Source: Sphingomonas montana (GTDB lineage: Bacteria; Pseudomonadota; Alphaproteobacteria; Sphingomonadales; Sphingomonadaceae). From it: a DNA stretch of 64,000 bases. The position numbers were made by a program, and so were the translations under genes. Where the stretch lies: positions 1-64,000 of the forward strand of contig NZ_KV887144.1 in assembly GCF_001956315.1 (NCBI RefSeq), given 5' to 3'. Positions within the stretch are counted from its first letter, which is position 1. Every line of letters starts with the position of its first letter. The notes beneath the pieces were generated by a model. It was given only the letters and a program-made list of their open reading frames with translations. It was not told the DNA's origin and did no database searches. This document shows positions 34,619 through 44,958 of this stretch, piece after piece.

Positions 34619-35442
34619 CGCGGATCGCGGTCCATCAGAGCCGGACGGGCATCGATCCGACCACCAACGCCGCAGCGCTGGTGGCGGCTATCGATGCGGC
34701 GCATGCGGGCGGGGCGGCAATGCTGTTCACGCCCGAGAACGGCAATCTGATGGACCGCGACCGGAACCGGGCCGCGGCCCACCGCCGGGCCGAGGCGGAC
34801 GACCCGGTGGTCGCGGCGGTCCGCGCGGCGGCGGCGCGGACCGGCATCTGGGTGCAGTTGGGGTCGGTCGGCGTGGCGCTGGACGACGGGCGTCTGGCGA
34901 ACCGGTCGCTGCTGATCGACGGTGGCGGCGCGGTGCGTGCGCGATATGACAAGATGCACCTGTTCGACGTGGACCTGCCCGACGGTCAGTCGTGGCGCGA
35001 GTCGGCCGCGTACCGCGCGGGCGAGGAAGCGGTCGTTGCCGATACGCCGGCCGGGCGCATCGGCCTGAGCATCTGTTACGACCTGCGCTTTCCGGCGCTG
35101 TACCAGGCACTGAGTGCGGCGGGTGCGACTGTGCTGTCGGTGCCGGCTGCGTTCACCGTGCCGACGGGCCAAGCGCACTGGCATCTGCTGCTGCGCGCGC
35201 GGGCGGTGGAGACCGGATGTTACGTCGTCGCGGCCGCGCAGGCGGGGGTCCATGCGGATGGTCGCGAAACCTATGGCCGGTCGCTGGTCGTCGATCCGTG
35301 GGGCGATATCCTGCTCGACATGGGCGACGATCTCGGCGTCGCCTTTGCCGAGATTGCGGACGCGCGGGTTGCCGAGGTTCGCGGGCGCATCCCGACGCTG
35401 GCCCACCGCCGCACGATCCGGCCGGCGCGGGTCTGCCCGTGA
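34615..35442 (+). CDS. Carbon-nitrogen hydrolase (nitrilase superfamily, Nit-like)
   Basis: 275 residues. The catalytic triad is visible: Glu in LFTPENGNLM, Lys in ARYDKMHLFDV and Cys in GLSICYDLRFP. The HLFDVDLPDG and ALYQALSAAGA wording matches the Nit1/Nit2 branch, whose members deaminate damaged glutathione (dGSH) or omega-amido acids. Direct overlap with the glutaredoxin gene fits a glutathione-repair role, but that is inference. It overlaps grxC by 4 bp and the next gene by 4 bp. Confidence 0.92.
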   Translation: MTRIAVHQSRTGIDPTTNAAALVAAIDAAHAGGAAMLFTPENGNLMDRDRNRAAAHRRAEADDPVVAAVRAAAARTGIWVQLGSVGVALDDGRLANRSLLIDGGGAVRARYDKMHLFDVDLPDGQSWRESAAYRAGEEAVVADTPAGRIGLSICYDLRFPALYQALSAAGATVLSVPAAFTVPTGQAHWHLLLRARAVETGCYVVAAAQAGVHADGRETYGRSLVVDPWGDILLDMGDDLGVAFAEIADARVAEVRGRIPTLAHRRTIRPARVCP

Positions 35443-35867
35443 TCGTCTACGATCTGGCGTGCCGGCCGGCAGGGCATGTCTTCGAAGGGTGGTTCGGCTC
35501 CGCGGCCGACTATGACGGGCAACGCGCCCGCGGCCTGCTGTCCTGCCCGATCTGCGGGGCGGCGGACGTCGCCAAGGCACCGATGGCACCGCGCTTGTCG
35601 GGGACCGACACGACGCCCGCGTTCCGGCCGGAAGTCGCAAAGGCGATGCTGGCGGGGCTGGCGCGGGCGCAGGCCGAGGTGCTGAAGCGGTCCGACGATG
35701 TGGGCGACCGGTTCGCGCGGGAGGCCCGCGCGATCCATGATGGGGACAGCCCGGACCGCGCGATCCATGGCAGCGCGACGCCGTCCGAAGTACGGTCGCT
35801 GTCGGAGGATGGCATTGCCGTGATGCCGCTGCCGCTTCCCGTCCGGCCGCCGGGAACCGACAACTGA
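35439..35867 (+). CDS. DUF1178 protein
   Basis: 142 residues from a GTG at 35439 that overlaps the stop of the nitrilase-like gene (GTGA). It opens MIVYDLACRPAGHVFEGWF, then a zinc-knuckle-like CPICGA. The middle is helical and the C-terminus proline-rich. DUF1178 proteins are small, widespread in alphaproteobacteria and of unknown function. The repeated neighbourhood with grxC and the nitrilase-like gene suggests a redox or glutathione link. Confidence 0.9.
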   Translation: MIVYDLACRPAGHVFEGWFGSAADYDGQRARGLLSCPICGAADVAKAPMAPRLSGTDTTPAFRPEVAKAMLAGLARAQAEVLKRSDDVGDRFAREARAIHDGDSPDRAIHGSATPSEVRSLSEDGIAVMPLPLPVRPPGTDN

Positions 35868-35926
35868 TCGGCGTGCGGCCCGCGGCGGGGCTTTCATGCG
35901 ATCCGAACCGCGGCTAGAGCGCCGGA

Positions 35927-36952
35927 ATGCGTACCGACCTGTTCGATTTTCCGCTGCCGACCGATCGGATCGCGTTGCGCCCCGCGGTGCCGCGCGATGC
36001 GGCGCGGATGCTGGTGCTGGATGCCGCCGGGATGCGCGACATGGTCGTATCGCAGCTCGCAGACTGCCTGCGCCCGGGCGACATGCTGGTGTTCAACGAT
36101 ACGCGCGTCCTGCCGGCGCAGCTGGAGGGGACGCGCGGTGATGCGCGGATCGGCGCGACGCTGCACAAGCGGGCGGGCTTGCGCGCCTGGCATGCGTTCG
36201 TCCGCAACGGACGGCGGGTGCGGACGGGTGACCGGATCGATTTCGGTGCGGGCGTCAGCGCGACGGCGGGGGCAAAGGCGGAAGACGGATCGATCCTGCT
36301 GACGTTCGACGGCGACGAACCGGTCGAACTGCTGCTGGAACGGGCGGGGCGGATGCCGCTGCCGCCCTATATCGCCGCACGGCGCGCCGCCGACGCGCAG
36401 GACCGGTCCGATTACCAGACGATGTTCGCGACCACCGACGGCGCGGTGGCGGCCCCGACCGCGGCGCTGCACTTCACGCCGGCGCTGATGGCGGCGCTGG
36501 CGGAACGGGGCGTGCAGGAGGCGCGGCTGACGCTGCATGTCGGGGCGGGGACGTTCCTGCCGATGAAGGCGGACGATACCGACGACCATGTCATGCACGC
36601 CGAATGGGGCCGGATCGACGCGGCGACGGCGGACCGGCTGAACGCGGTCCGCGCCGCGGGGGGACGGGTGATCGCGGTCGGCACCACCAGCCTGCGGCTG
36701 ATCGAAAGCGCCACCGGGCAGGACGGGATCGTCCGGCCGTTCGAGGGCGACACCGCGATCTTCATCACGCCGGGCTATGTCTTTCGCGGGATCGACGGGT
36801 TGCTGACGAACTTCCATCTGCCGAAATCGACGTTGTTCATGCTGGTGTCCGCGCTGATGGGGACGGACCGGATGCAGGCGGCCTATGCCCATGCCGTGGC
36901 AGGGGGATATCGCTTCTACTCCTACGGCGACGCCTCGCTGCTGCTGCCGTGA
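35927..36952 (+). CDS. queA: S-adenosylmethionine:tRNA ribosyltransferase-isomerase
   Basis: 341 residues. QueA motifs include [57 protein letters not shown] and [12 protein letters not shown] near the end. The enzyme adds the cyclopentene precursor (epoxyqueuosine step) from SAM to preQ1 in the tRNA wobble position. tgt, the partner enzyme, lies 840 bp downstream, separated by an SDR gene. Confidence 0.97.
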   Translation: MRTDLFDFPLPTDRIALRPAVPRDAARMLVLDAAGMRDMVVSQLADCLRPGDMLVFNDTRVLPAQLEGTRGDARIGATLHKRAGLRAWHAFVRNGRRVRTGDRIDFGAGVSATAGAKAEDGSILLTFDGDEPVELLLERAGRMPLPPYIAARRAADAQDRSDYQTMFATTDGAVAAPTAALHFTPALMAALAERGVQEARLTLHVGAGTFLPMKADDTDDHVMHAEWGRIDAATADRLNAVRAAGGRVIAVGTTSLRLIESATGQDGIVRPFEGDTAIFITPGYVFRGIDGLLTNFHLPKSTLFMLVSALMGTDRMQAAYAHAVAGGYRFYSYGDASLLLP

Positions 36953-36965
36953 GCGGAGCGGGCGC

Positions 36966-37742
36966 TTGAGACTGCACCACAAGATCTGCGTCGTCACCGG
37001 CGCGGCCCGCGGCATCGGGCGCGCGATCGCAGCCCGGTTCCACGCGGAAGGGGCGACCGTGATCGTCACCGATATCGACGCGCCTGCGGGTGCCGCGACC
37101 GCTGCGGCGATCGGTTGCCGGTTCGAGGCGCTCGACGTGCGGGAGGAGGCGGACTGGCACCGGCTGGCGGCGATCGTCCCGGTCGCCGACGTGGTGGTGA
37201 ACAATGCCGGGATCACCGGGTTCGAACAGGGGATGGTGGCCCATGATCCGGAGCATGCCAGCCTGACGGACTGGCGCGCGGTGCACCGGGTCAATCTGGA
37301 CGGGACGTTTCTCTGCTGTCGCTATGCGATCGGTGCTATGAAGGGGGCGGGCACCGGGTCGATCATTAACATATCGTCGCGGTCCGGGCTGGTCGGCATT
37401 CCGGCGGCGGCCGCCTACGCGTCGTCGAAGGCGGCAGTGCGCAATCACAGCAAGACGGTGGCGTTGTACTGCGCGCAGCAGGGATGGCGGATCCGGTGCA
37501 ACTCGGTCCATCCGGCCGCGATCCTGACGGACATCTGGGAGCCGATGCTGGGAACCGGAGATGACCGTGAGGACCGGATGGCGGCGTTGGTGGCCGATAC
37601 GCCGCTGAGGCGGTTCGGGATGCCGGACGAGGTCGCGGCGATCGCGGTAACGCTGGCATCCGACGAGGCGACCTATGTGACCGGCACGGAGATCAGCATC
37701 GACGGGGGCCTGCTGGCCGGGTCGGCGGCGTCGCCGGGCTAG
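36966..37742 (+). CDS. Short-chain dehydrogenase/reductase
   Basis: 258 residues from a TTG at 36966 with GGAG about 8 bp upstream; no ATG or GTG lies near the conserved N-terminus. The SDR motifs are [10 protein letters not shown] (cofactor loop), NNAG, Ser in [12 protein letters not shown], and YASSK (Y-x3-K). The acidic VTDID after beta-2 suggests NAD rather than NADP. The substrate is unknown. It sits between queA and tgt, 13 bp after queA, so it is co-transcribed, although no SDR step is known in queuosine synthesis. Confidence 0.92.
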   Translation: MRLHHKICVVTGAARGIGRAIAARFHAEGATVIVTDIDAPAGAATAAAIGCRFEALDVREEADWHRLAAIVPVADVVVNNAGITGFEQGMVAHDPEHASLTDWRAVHRVNLDGTFLCCRYAIGAMKGAGTGSIINISSRSGLVGIPAAAAYASSKAAVRNHSKTVALYCAQQGWRIRCNSVHPAAILTDIWEPMLGTGDDREDRMAALVADTPLRRFGMPDEVAAIAVTLASDEATYVTGTEISIDGGLLAGSAASPG

Positions 37743-37782
37743 ACGCGCCGCTGCGCTTTTCATCGCGGCGGACAGGCCGTAG

Positions 37783-39169
<1,387 letters not shown>

Positions 39170-39230
39170 ATTTCGCGGGCAAGCAGGGCGAATGACCTGA
39201 AGCCGCGATCGTGCGGACCCGTCGACTTCC

Positions 39231-39929
39231 CTACGACGTCTCGCGTGGCCCCAACAGGCGGGCCAGGGCACGGCGGCCGACCCGGTGCCAAAGCCATGCC
39301 AACAGCAGCAGCAATGCCAGCGGGGACCCGAGATAGGCGATCAGCATGAGCGCGGTCGTTATTGTCCAGCTCAGCGAGACATAGCCGACATGCAGCGCCT
39401 CGGCGACGCGCGCGCGCAGGCCGACGCCCGTGCCAGCCGTATAGACGAACCCGATCGGCGTGGTGGAGACGCTCGTCGGTGACGCCATGGCTTCCCCGGT
39501 CGCACGACCGGTTCCGGCGTAGGCGGTCTCAGCCGTCCGGTCGGAACGCCGATCCGTCCCGACGATCTCGGCGCCGGTCAGCGCACCTCCGGCGGCTTCG
39601 ATTCGCTGCACCCCGGCCCGGCCGAACGCGCGCGCGATCGGAGCGGCCACCGCGACATCGAGGCTCGCGGTCAATTGGCCCGACTGGTCAAGGCGATAGG
39701 TCATGCCGGTGATATGGCAGCGAGCCGCCGTCAGTGCCTCGCACGCGCGCGCGTCGGCTTTCTGCGCGTTGGCGATCCGGTCGGATGGCAGGCGGAAATC
39801 ATAATGATAGGCAAAGGCGACATTGCTGGCGGACGCGACCGCGTCACCGGGTCCGTCGTCTCCGGGTGCCTTGCTGCACCCGATCGACAGCAGGAGGAAC
39901 AGATATACACCCAGCCGCCGCATCGCCAT
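39231..39929 (-). CDS. DUF4349-like lipoprotein with C-terminal membrane helix
   Basis: 232 residues. The signal ends in a lipobox (LLSIGC, Cys18). The body has the sphingomonad DUF4349 wording: VAFAYHYDFRLPSDRIA, ARACEALTAARCHITGM, and IARAFGRAGVQRIEAAGG. The C-terminus has a hydrophobic segment (TTALMLIAYLGSPLALLLLL) and a basic tail. The long coiled coil usually found in the middle of DUF4349 proteins is missing and replaced by a short Ser/Thr/Ala stretch. The function is unknown. It follows the helicase gene by about 70 bp on the same strand. Confidence 0.78.
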   Translation of the reverse strand: MAMRRLGVYLFLLLSIGCSKAPGDDGPGDAVASASNVAFAYHYDFRLPSDRIANAQKADARACEALTAARCHITGMTYRLDQSGQLTASLDVAVAAPIARAFGRAGVQRIEAAGGALTGAEIVGTDRRSDRTAETAYAGTGRATGEAMASPTSVSTTPIGFVYTAGTGVGLRARVAEALHVGYVSLSWTITTALMLIAYLGSPLALLLLLAWLWHRVGRRALARLLGPRETS

Positions 39930-39997
39930 TTTCCCTTGCCCGAACCGGACCGAAGCTGACGCCTGTCAGGCGCGGAGGCAAGACAGGGACGTGATGG

Positions 39998-41542
39998 TCA
40001 GTCGCGTGGAGGCAGATCAAGGCGGACCGCAAGAAAGGCGGGGAAGGGGCCGTTCCAGCCGTCGTCCGGGCCTTCGTCGACCATGCGGGCCGGGCGGCGG
40101 TCCTCCTGCGGCGCGCGGCGCGGTTCGCGAAAGGGAATGTCGCGACGGTCGTCGCGCACAGGACGCTCGTGGCGATCCTGGCGCGGCTGGGGTGCCTGGG
40201 CGGGCTTCGGTTGGACGACCGGGGCGGCGGCGGGCTGCGCCACCACCGGCTCGGCGATCGCGACGGATGTCGTGACCGGCGCGCGTGCTGCGTCCGGCGC
40301 AGGTGCTGCGACCGGGCCTGACTTGGCCGGACGGTCGCTGCGTGGGCGGCGGCGGGGGCCGCGGGTTTCCTCGCGGGCGGGTGCTTCGGCAACAGGCGCG
40401 GTCGTCTCTGCGACCGGGGTAACGACGACGGGCTTGCCGACGCGTTCGATGGTGGACTTGGTCAGCTTTTCGATGTTGGCAACGGCTTCGGCGTCCTCGG
40501 GCGTGACGAGGCTGATTGCCTTGCCGGTGGCGCCCGCGCGGCCGGTGCGGCCGATGCGGTGGACATAATCGTCCGGATGCCAGGGGATGTCATAGTTGAA
40601 GACGTGGCTTACGCCCTTGATGTCGAGGCCGCGCGCCGCGACGTCGGACGCGACCAGGATGTTGATCGTGCCGTCCTTGAACCGATCCAGTTCACGCAGC
40701 CGTTCGGCCTGTTCCATGTCGCCGTGGATCTGGCCGGCCTTCATGCCCGATCGTATCAGCGTTTCGGCCAGGTCGCGGACCGTGGTCTTGCGGTTGGAGA
40801 AGATGATCGCGGTGCGCACGTCTTCCGCCGCCAGCAGCGCCTTCATCGTATCGCGCTTGCCGCGGGACGTGGTTTCGACCAGCCGCTGTTCGATCAGCAG
40901 GTTGTTCATGCCGGCGCGCGCGACTTCGATCTGCTTCGGATTTGACAGGAAACGATCGGCCAGCTTCTTGATCGGGGCCGGCATGGTGGCGGAGAACAGC
41001 AGCGTCTGGCGGGTCGCCGGCAGCTTGGTGCAGATTTCCTCGATATCGGGGATGAACCCCATGTCGAGCATGCGGTCCGCCTCGTCGATCACCAGGATCG
41101 AACAGCCGGACAGCAGGATCTTGCCGCGCTTGAACAGGTCCATCAGCCGGCCGGGCGTGGCGATCAGCACATCGACGCCGCGGGCAAGCGCCGCGGTCTG
41201 GTCGCCCATCGATACGCCGCCGATCAGCAGCGCCATCGATAACTTGTGATATTTACCGTATTTCTCGAAATTTTCGGCGACCTGCGCCGCCAGTTCGCGC
41301 GTCGGTTCCAGGATCAGCGATCGCGGCATCATGGCGCGCGCGCGGCCGTGGGCCAGCACGTCGATCATCGGCAGGACGAAGGAGGCGGTCTTGCCCGTGC
41401 CGGTCTGCGCGATCGCGATCAGATCGCGGTTCATCAGGACGGGCGGGATGGCCTGCGCCTGAACCGGCGTCGGTTCGGTATAGCCGGACTCTGTCACGGC
41501 ACGCAGCGTTTCGTCGGAGAGGCCGAGATCGGCGAATGTCAT
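39998..41542 (-). CDS. DEAD-box RNA helicase with long disordered tail
   Basis: 514 residues from ATG 41542 (MTFADLGLSDETLRAV). Motifs: Q motif YTEPTPVQAQAIPP, AQTGTGKT, PTRELAAQ, TPGRLMDL, DEAD, SATMPAPIKK, ARGLDIKGV and HRIGRTGRAG. After about residue 370 comes a 140-residue Pro/Ala/Arg-rich tail, typical of alphaproteobacterial RhlE/CsdA-like enzymes. It probably acts in ribosome assembly or RNA decay. It is a distinct paralogue of the helicase at 31017, differing in tail and in many core positions. The frame is open upstream of the chosen start without coding character. Confidence 0.95.
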   Translation of the reverse strand: MTFADLGLSDETLRAVTESGYTEPTPVQAQAIPPVLMNRDLIAIAQTGTGKTASFVLPMIDVLAHGRARAMMPRSLILEPTRELAAQVAENFEKYGKYHKLSMALLIGGVSMGDQTAALARGVDVLIATPGRLMDLFKRGKILLSGCSILVIDEADRMLDMGFIPDIEEICTKLPATRQTLLFSATMPAPIKKLADRFLSNPKQIEVARAGMNNLLIEQRLVETTSRGKRDTMKALLAAEDVRTAIIFSNRKTTVRDLAETLIRSGMKAGQIHGDMEQAERLRELDRFKDGTINILVASDVAARGLDIKGVSHVFNYDIPWHPDDYVHRIGRTGRAGATGKAISLVTPEDAEAVANIEKLTKSTIERVGKPVVVTPVAETTAPVAEAPAREETRGPRRRPRSDRPAKSGPVAAPAPDAARAPVTTSVAIAEPVVAQPAAAPVVQPKPAQAPQPRQDRHERPVRDDRRDIPFREPRRAPQEDRRPARMVDEGPDDGWNGPFPAFLAVRLDLPPRD

Positions 41543-41668
41543 GAACGATCCGGATATGATGGCGACCGCAAAGCGCGCGATCCGCGACACCGTCCGCTAT
41601 GGCCGAATGCCGCCGATTGTCAAGGTCGCAGGTGCGCCGGACGCCCCGGCGCGCGCCTCCGACCGGCC

Positions 41669-42010
41669 TTACTGGCCTTCGGCGACCGGTGCGTTCTGCG
41701 TCTCGGCTTCCTCGCCGCGCGACACGCGTGCGGTCATGCCGGTCGCCTCGGCGTCCTCCATCATCTGATCGTCGGGCGGCACGACTTCCGGCGGGGGCGG
41801 CACGTCGATCGCGGCGGTGGCGGGTTCGGCCGTCACCGGTTCATCGGCAGGCAGCTGTTCCGGCTCAGGTTCGGGAAGGGCCGCCGGCGTCACTTCGGTC
41901 ACCGTCTCGTTATACGGCTCGCCCTCCGGCTGCGGCGGGGGGCTGCGGTCGCAGGCGACGATCAGCAGCGCGGCGGACAGGGCGAGTGGCAGACGGGTCT
42001 TCACGGGCAT
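41669..42010 (-). CDS. Proline/glutamate-rich lipoprotein
   Basis: 113 residues from ATG 42010. The signal (MPVKTRLPLALSAALLIVAC) ends in a lipobox (LIVAC). The rest is low-complexity: Pro, Glu, Ala and Thr with repeated EPEPE and PPPPE runs, so it is probably an extended linker-like surface protein. The start is 4 bp after the stop of the L,D-transpeptidase gene, so the pair is coupled. I recognise no family. Confidence 0.75.
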   Translation of the reverse strand: MPVKTRLPLALSAALLIVACDRSPPPQPEGEPYNETVTEVTPAALPEPEPEQLPADEPVTAEPATAAIDVPPPPEVVPPDDQMMEDAEATGMTARVSRGEEAETQNAPVAEGQ

Positions 42011-42014
42011 GCTC

Positions 42015-43559
42015 CTATCGCGATGCGAGGGCGGCGGCACGATTGCCGCGCGCTTCGATCTTGGAAGCCAGGATACCGTCCCAGTCATAGGGGTCGGCAC
42101 GGAAATTGATCTGCCCCCCGGCACTGGCGAACGCGGTCCAGTAGAGCAGGTACACGGTGACCGGGTTGGTCAGCCGGGCGCGCTTGGTTTCGCCCGCATC
42201 AATCGCCGGCTGTACCCCGCCTGCATAGGCCGGGTCGCCGGCAAGCAGCCGATCGGCGAGTTCGACCGGTTTTTCCAGCCGGACGCAGCCATGGCTGGCC
42301 AGTCGGTCCCACCGCGAAAACCCGGCCTGCGCCGGCGTATCGTGCAGATAGACCGAGTAGGGATTGTCGAAATCGAACTTCAGCCGGCCGAGCGCGCTCA
42401 TGTCGCCGGCCGCCTGCTGCAACCGGTTGCCGCCGCCGTCGAGCGGGATCACCTTGATGCGGTTGCGCTTGAAATAGCCGGGACTGGCCTTTTCCTTCGG
42501 CCACAATTCCTTCGTCGCGATCGACGTCGGCACGTTCCACGGCGGATTGATGACAATGCTGTGGATGCGCGATTGCAGCATCGGCGTATTGTCGCCTGGA
42601 CGGCCGGTGACCGCCTTCATCGATGCGACGGGCGTGTCCCCGTCGAACAGCGTGAGGACGGCGGCGGCGATGTTCACCTGTACCCGGTCCTTCGCCAGAT
42701 CCTGCGGCAGCCAGCGCCAGCGTTCCATATTGGCCATGATCTGCCGGACGCGATCGCGCGCGGGCACGTTCAGCGCGGCAAGCGTCTGCGTCGAGACGAT
42801 CCCGCTGGGGTTCAGGCCGTAGCGGCGCTGCGCCCGGCGGACCGCATCGAGCAGCGGCCGGTCGAAGCTGTCGCCGCTGCGGGCGACCGCGCTGTCCTCG
42901 ACCGCGAGCCGCTTGCGGAGCGCCAGGACGCGGGCACCGCTGGCGTTGATCGTCATGTCCGGACCGGGGGCAAGCGTGGGCCAGCCGCCCGATGCCTCGA
43001 TCGCGCGATAGGTCTTCAGGCCCTTCAGCAGCCCGTCATAGCCCGCGTAGGGCGGCGGCAGCGAGGCGATCCAGGCCGCGAGCCGGTCGTTGGCGACCGC
43101 CTGCGAAAATGCCGGCCACGGATCATAGGCGGCGGGACGCAGGCCCCAGTCCTTCAGGAAATCGCTGCTGTCCAGCCGACCGCTGTGGACCGCGCGGGCA
43201 TGGTCGAGCGCGGCGGTGATGAGGTCCGCATCGCCGCGGTCCGCCGCTTCGCCGTCCGTATCGCGCAGATCGTGCCGCAGGCCCTGCGCCGCGGCGGCAT
43301 CGATCATCGCCGCAAGCTGCCGCGCCTGTTCGCGCGACAGCGTCGGCATCGTGCGCGGCGCGGGCGGCGGCGGCAGGGCGGTGGTCGTCGTAAGCGCGGG
43401 TGCGGGGATGCCGAATGTCGGGATGGCCGGGTCGGCCGGCTGCGCCGATGCAGGGGCGACTGCCGAAACCGCGGCGACGGCCGTCAGCAGGGAGTGCCGG
43501 AAGATTGTAGGCGAGCGCGTCGGCAAGGTCGGAAACTCCAGGGTCGTTCCGCGGGGCAT
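42015..43559 (-). CDS. L,D-transpeptidase (YcbB-type)
   Basis: 514 residues from ATG 43559; an ATG at 43574 adds five. A signal peptide follows a short basic leader and ends near APASAQP. Next come a helical scaffold domain and a peptidoglycan-binding domain (LLDAVRRAQRRYGLNPSGIV). The YkuD catalytic domain has INPPWNVP and the active site SHGCVRL, with His423 and Cys425. It forms 3-3 crosslinks or links proteins to peptidoglycan in the periplasm. The length and order match the LdtD/YcbB group. It is followed by the proline-rich lipoprotein. Confidence 0.93.
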   Translation of the reverse strand: MPRGTTLEFPTLPTRSPTIFRHSLLTAVAAVSAVAPASAQPADPAIPTFGIPAPALTTTTALPPPPAPRTMPTLSREQARQLAAMIDAAAAQGLRHDLRDTDGEAADRGDADLITAALDHARAVHSGRLDSSDFLKDWGLRPAAYDPWPAFSQAVANDRLAAWIASLPPPYAGYDGLLKGLKTYRAIEASGGWPTLAPGPDMTINASGARVLALRKRLAVEDSAVARSGDSFDRPLLDAVRRAQRRYGLNPSGIVSTQTLAALNVPARDRVRQIMANMERWRWLPQDLAKDRVQVNIAAAVLTLFDGDTPVASMKAVTGRPGDNTPMLQSRIHSIVINPPWNVPTSIATKELWPKEKASPGYFKRNRIKVIPLDGGGNRLQQAAGDMSALGRLKFDFDNPYSVYLHDTPAQAGFSRWDRLASHGCVRLEKPVELADRLLAGDPAYAGGVQPAIDAGETKRARLTNPVTVYLLYWTAFASAGGQINFRADPYDWDGILASKIEARGNRAAALASR

Positions 43560-43649
43560 AGCCTGTCCCGCCATGGGGCGTCTAGCGCGGTGGACCCTTC
43601 GCCAGCCTGAACCGGACACGGCGATCCGGGAATATTCCCGGATCGCCGC

Positions 43650-44795
43650 CTACTTCATCAGACCGGCGGTGCGCAGCGCGTTCTCGATCACCGTACCGAC
43701 CGCGCCCTGCATCGGCATGCTCACGGGCGTCGCGAAGCCGGGCAGACCGGCGTCGGAGAAAGGGAGGTCGGCGCCAGCGGTGTCGGCGGCCGGCGCGACC
43801 GTGTCGACCGTCAGTTCCGCGGCATCCGTTTCGAGATCCCAGAAGCGCAGGATGAGGTGCGACGAGGCGATCCCGGCATCGAGCATATAGGCGCCGCTGG
43901 TCCCATGGTCGGTCCCGGCCGACGGATTGAGCGGGGTCCCGTGGCCCATGCCGGCGATGCGATATTCCTCCAGCACCGACCGGCCGGCGGCATCGTGCCA
44001 CACGCGGTGCCGGTGTCCGTCGATCGTTTCCTCCTGCGTCGGGCGGTCGGCAAGGCCGTGCAGGTCGCGCCACTGGCCGGCGATCGCGTCGGCATTGGTC
44101 TGGGCAACGGTCTGGTCGGCCGCCCCCTGCCAGATCGACAATGTGGGCCAGCGCCCGTCATGCCCGGCCGCATCCCGCGCCCGCGCCGCGAGCATGTCGC
44201 GCGAAGGGCCGCCATGGCCGCGCATCCGGTCGAACGCCTCCGGCACGGTCGTCGCCGATCCATAGGGAAGGCCGGCGATCGCGGCACCGCCGGCGAACAC
44301 GTCGGGATAGGTGGCGAGCATCACCGCGGTCATTGCCCCGCCCGCGGACAGGCCGGTGACGAACACGCGCGCCGGATCGATGACATGGTCCGCGGTCACC
44401 TGCGCCACCATGTTGCGGATCGACAGCGCCTCGCCATCGCCGCGCGTCGTATCGCCCGGCACGAACCAGTTGAAGCAGAGGTTCGGGTTGTTCGCACGGC
44501 GCTGTTCGGGAAACAGCAGCGCGAAGCCGTGCCGATCGGCAAGCCGGGACCAGCCCGATCCATGATCGTACCCCGCCGCCGTCTGCGTGCAGCCGTGCAG
44601 CACGACGACCAGCGGCGCGCCGGGCGGCAGATCGGCCGGAACATAGGTGCGCGCGCGCAGGCCGCCCGGATTGTCACCGAACGCGACGAGATCGGTCAGG
44701 CGGTCGACGGGGTTGGCCGTGCCGAATGCCGGCATGCCGGCAGGCAGGCCGGTGGCACGCGTAAGCCGGGCAATCGTATCGCTGATGTTTCGCAT
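43650..44795 (-). CDS. PHB-depolymerase-family esterase
   Basis: 381 residues from ATG 44795 (MRNISDTIARLTRATG). The alpha/beta hydrolase core of the LpqC/PHB depolymerase family includes PLVVVLHGCTQTAAGYD (oxyanion region), NLCFNWF, and the lipase box GLSAGGAM with the nucleophile Ser. IWQGAADQTVAQTNAD carries the acid and GHGTPLNP the base. No signal peptide is evident, so it may be intracellular or use another export route. Substrates could be short-chain polyesters or other esters. It is divergent from the AI-2E-family gene. Confidence 0.88.
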   Translation of the reverse strand: MRNISDTIARLTRATGLPAGMPAFGTANPVDRLTDLVAFGDNPGGLRARTYVPADLPPGAPLVVVLHGCTQTAAGYDHGSGWSRLADRHGFALLFPEQRRANNPNLCFNWFVPGDTTRGDGEALSIRNMVAQVTADHVIDPARVFVTGLSAGGAMTAVMLATYPDVFAGGAAIAGLPYGSATTVPEAFDRMRGHGGPSRDMLAARARDAAGHDGRWPTLSIWQGAADQTVAQTNADAIAGQWRDLHGLADRPTQEETIDGHRHRVWHDAAGRSVLEEYRIAGMGHGTPLNPSAGTDHGTSGAYMLDAGIASSHLILRFWDLETDAAELTVDTVAPAADTAGADLPFSDAGLPGFATPVSMPMQGAVGTVIENALRTAGLMK

Positions 44796-44958
44796 CGGGC
44801 CAAGCCCTCCGGATCGGGGGTCGTGACCCCGGGTATCGCCAGCATGTTCATGCTGCACTGCACAATAGATGGGCGTCCGCGCGCCAGCGTCAATAGCTGA
44901 TGTGTTTGGCGGCAGCGAACGCCTATGGTCCCGCCGGACTCGGGCGGGGACGGTACGC

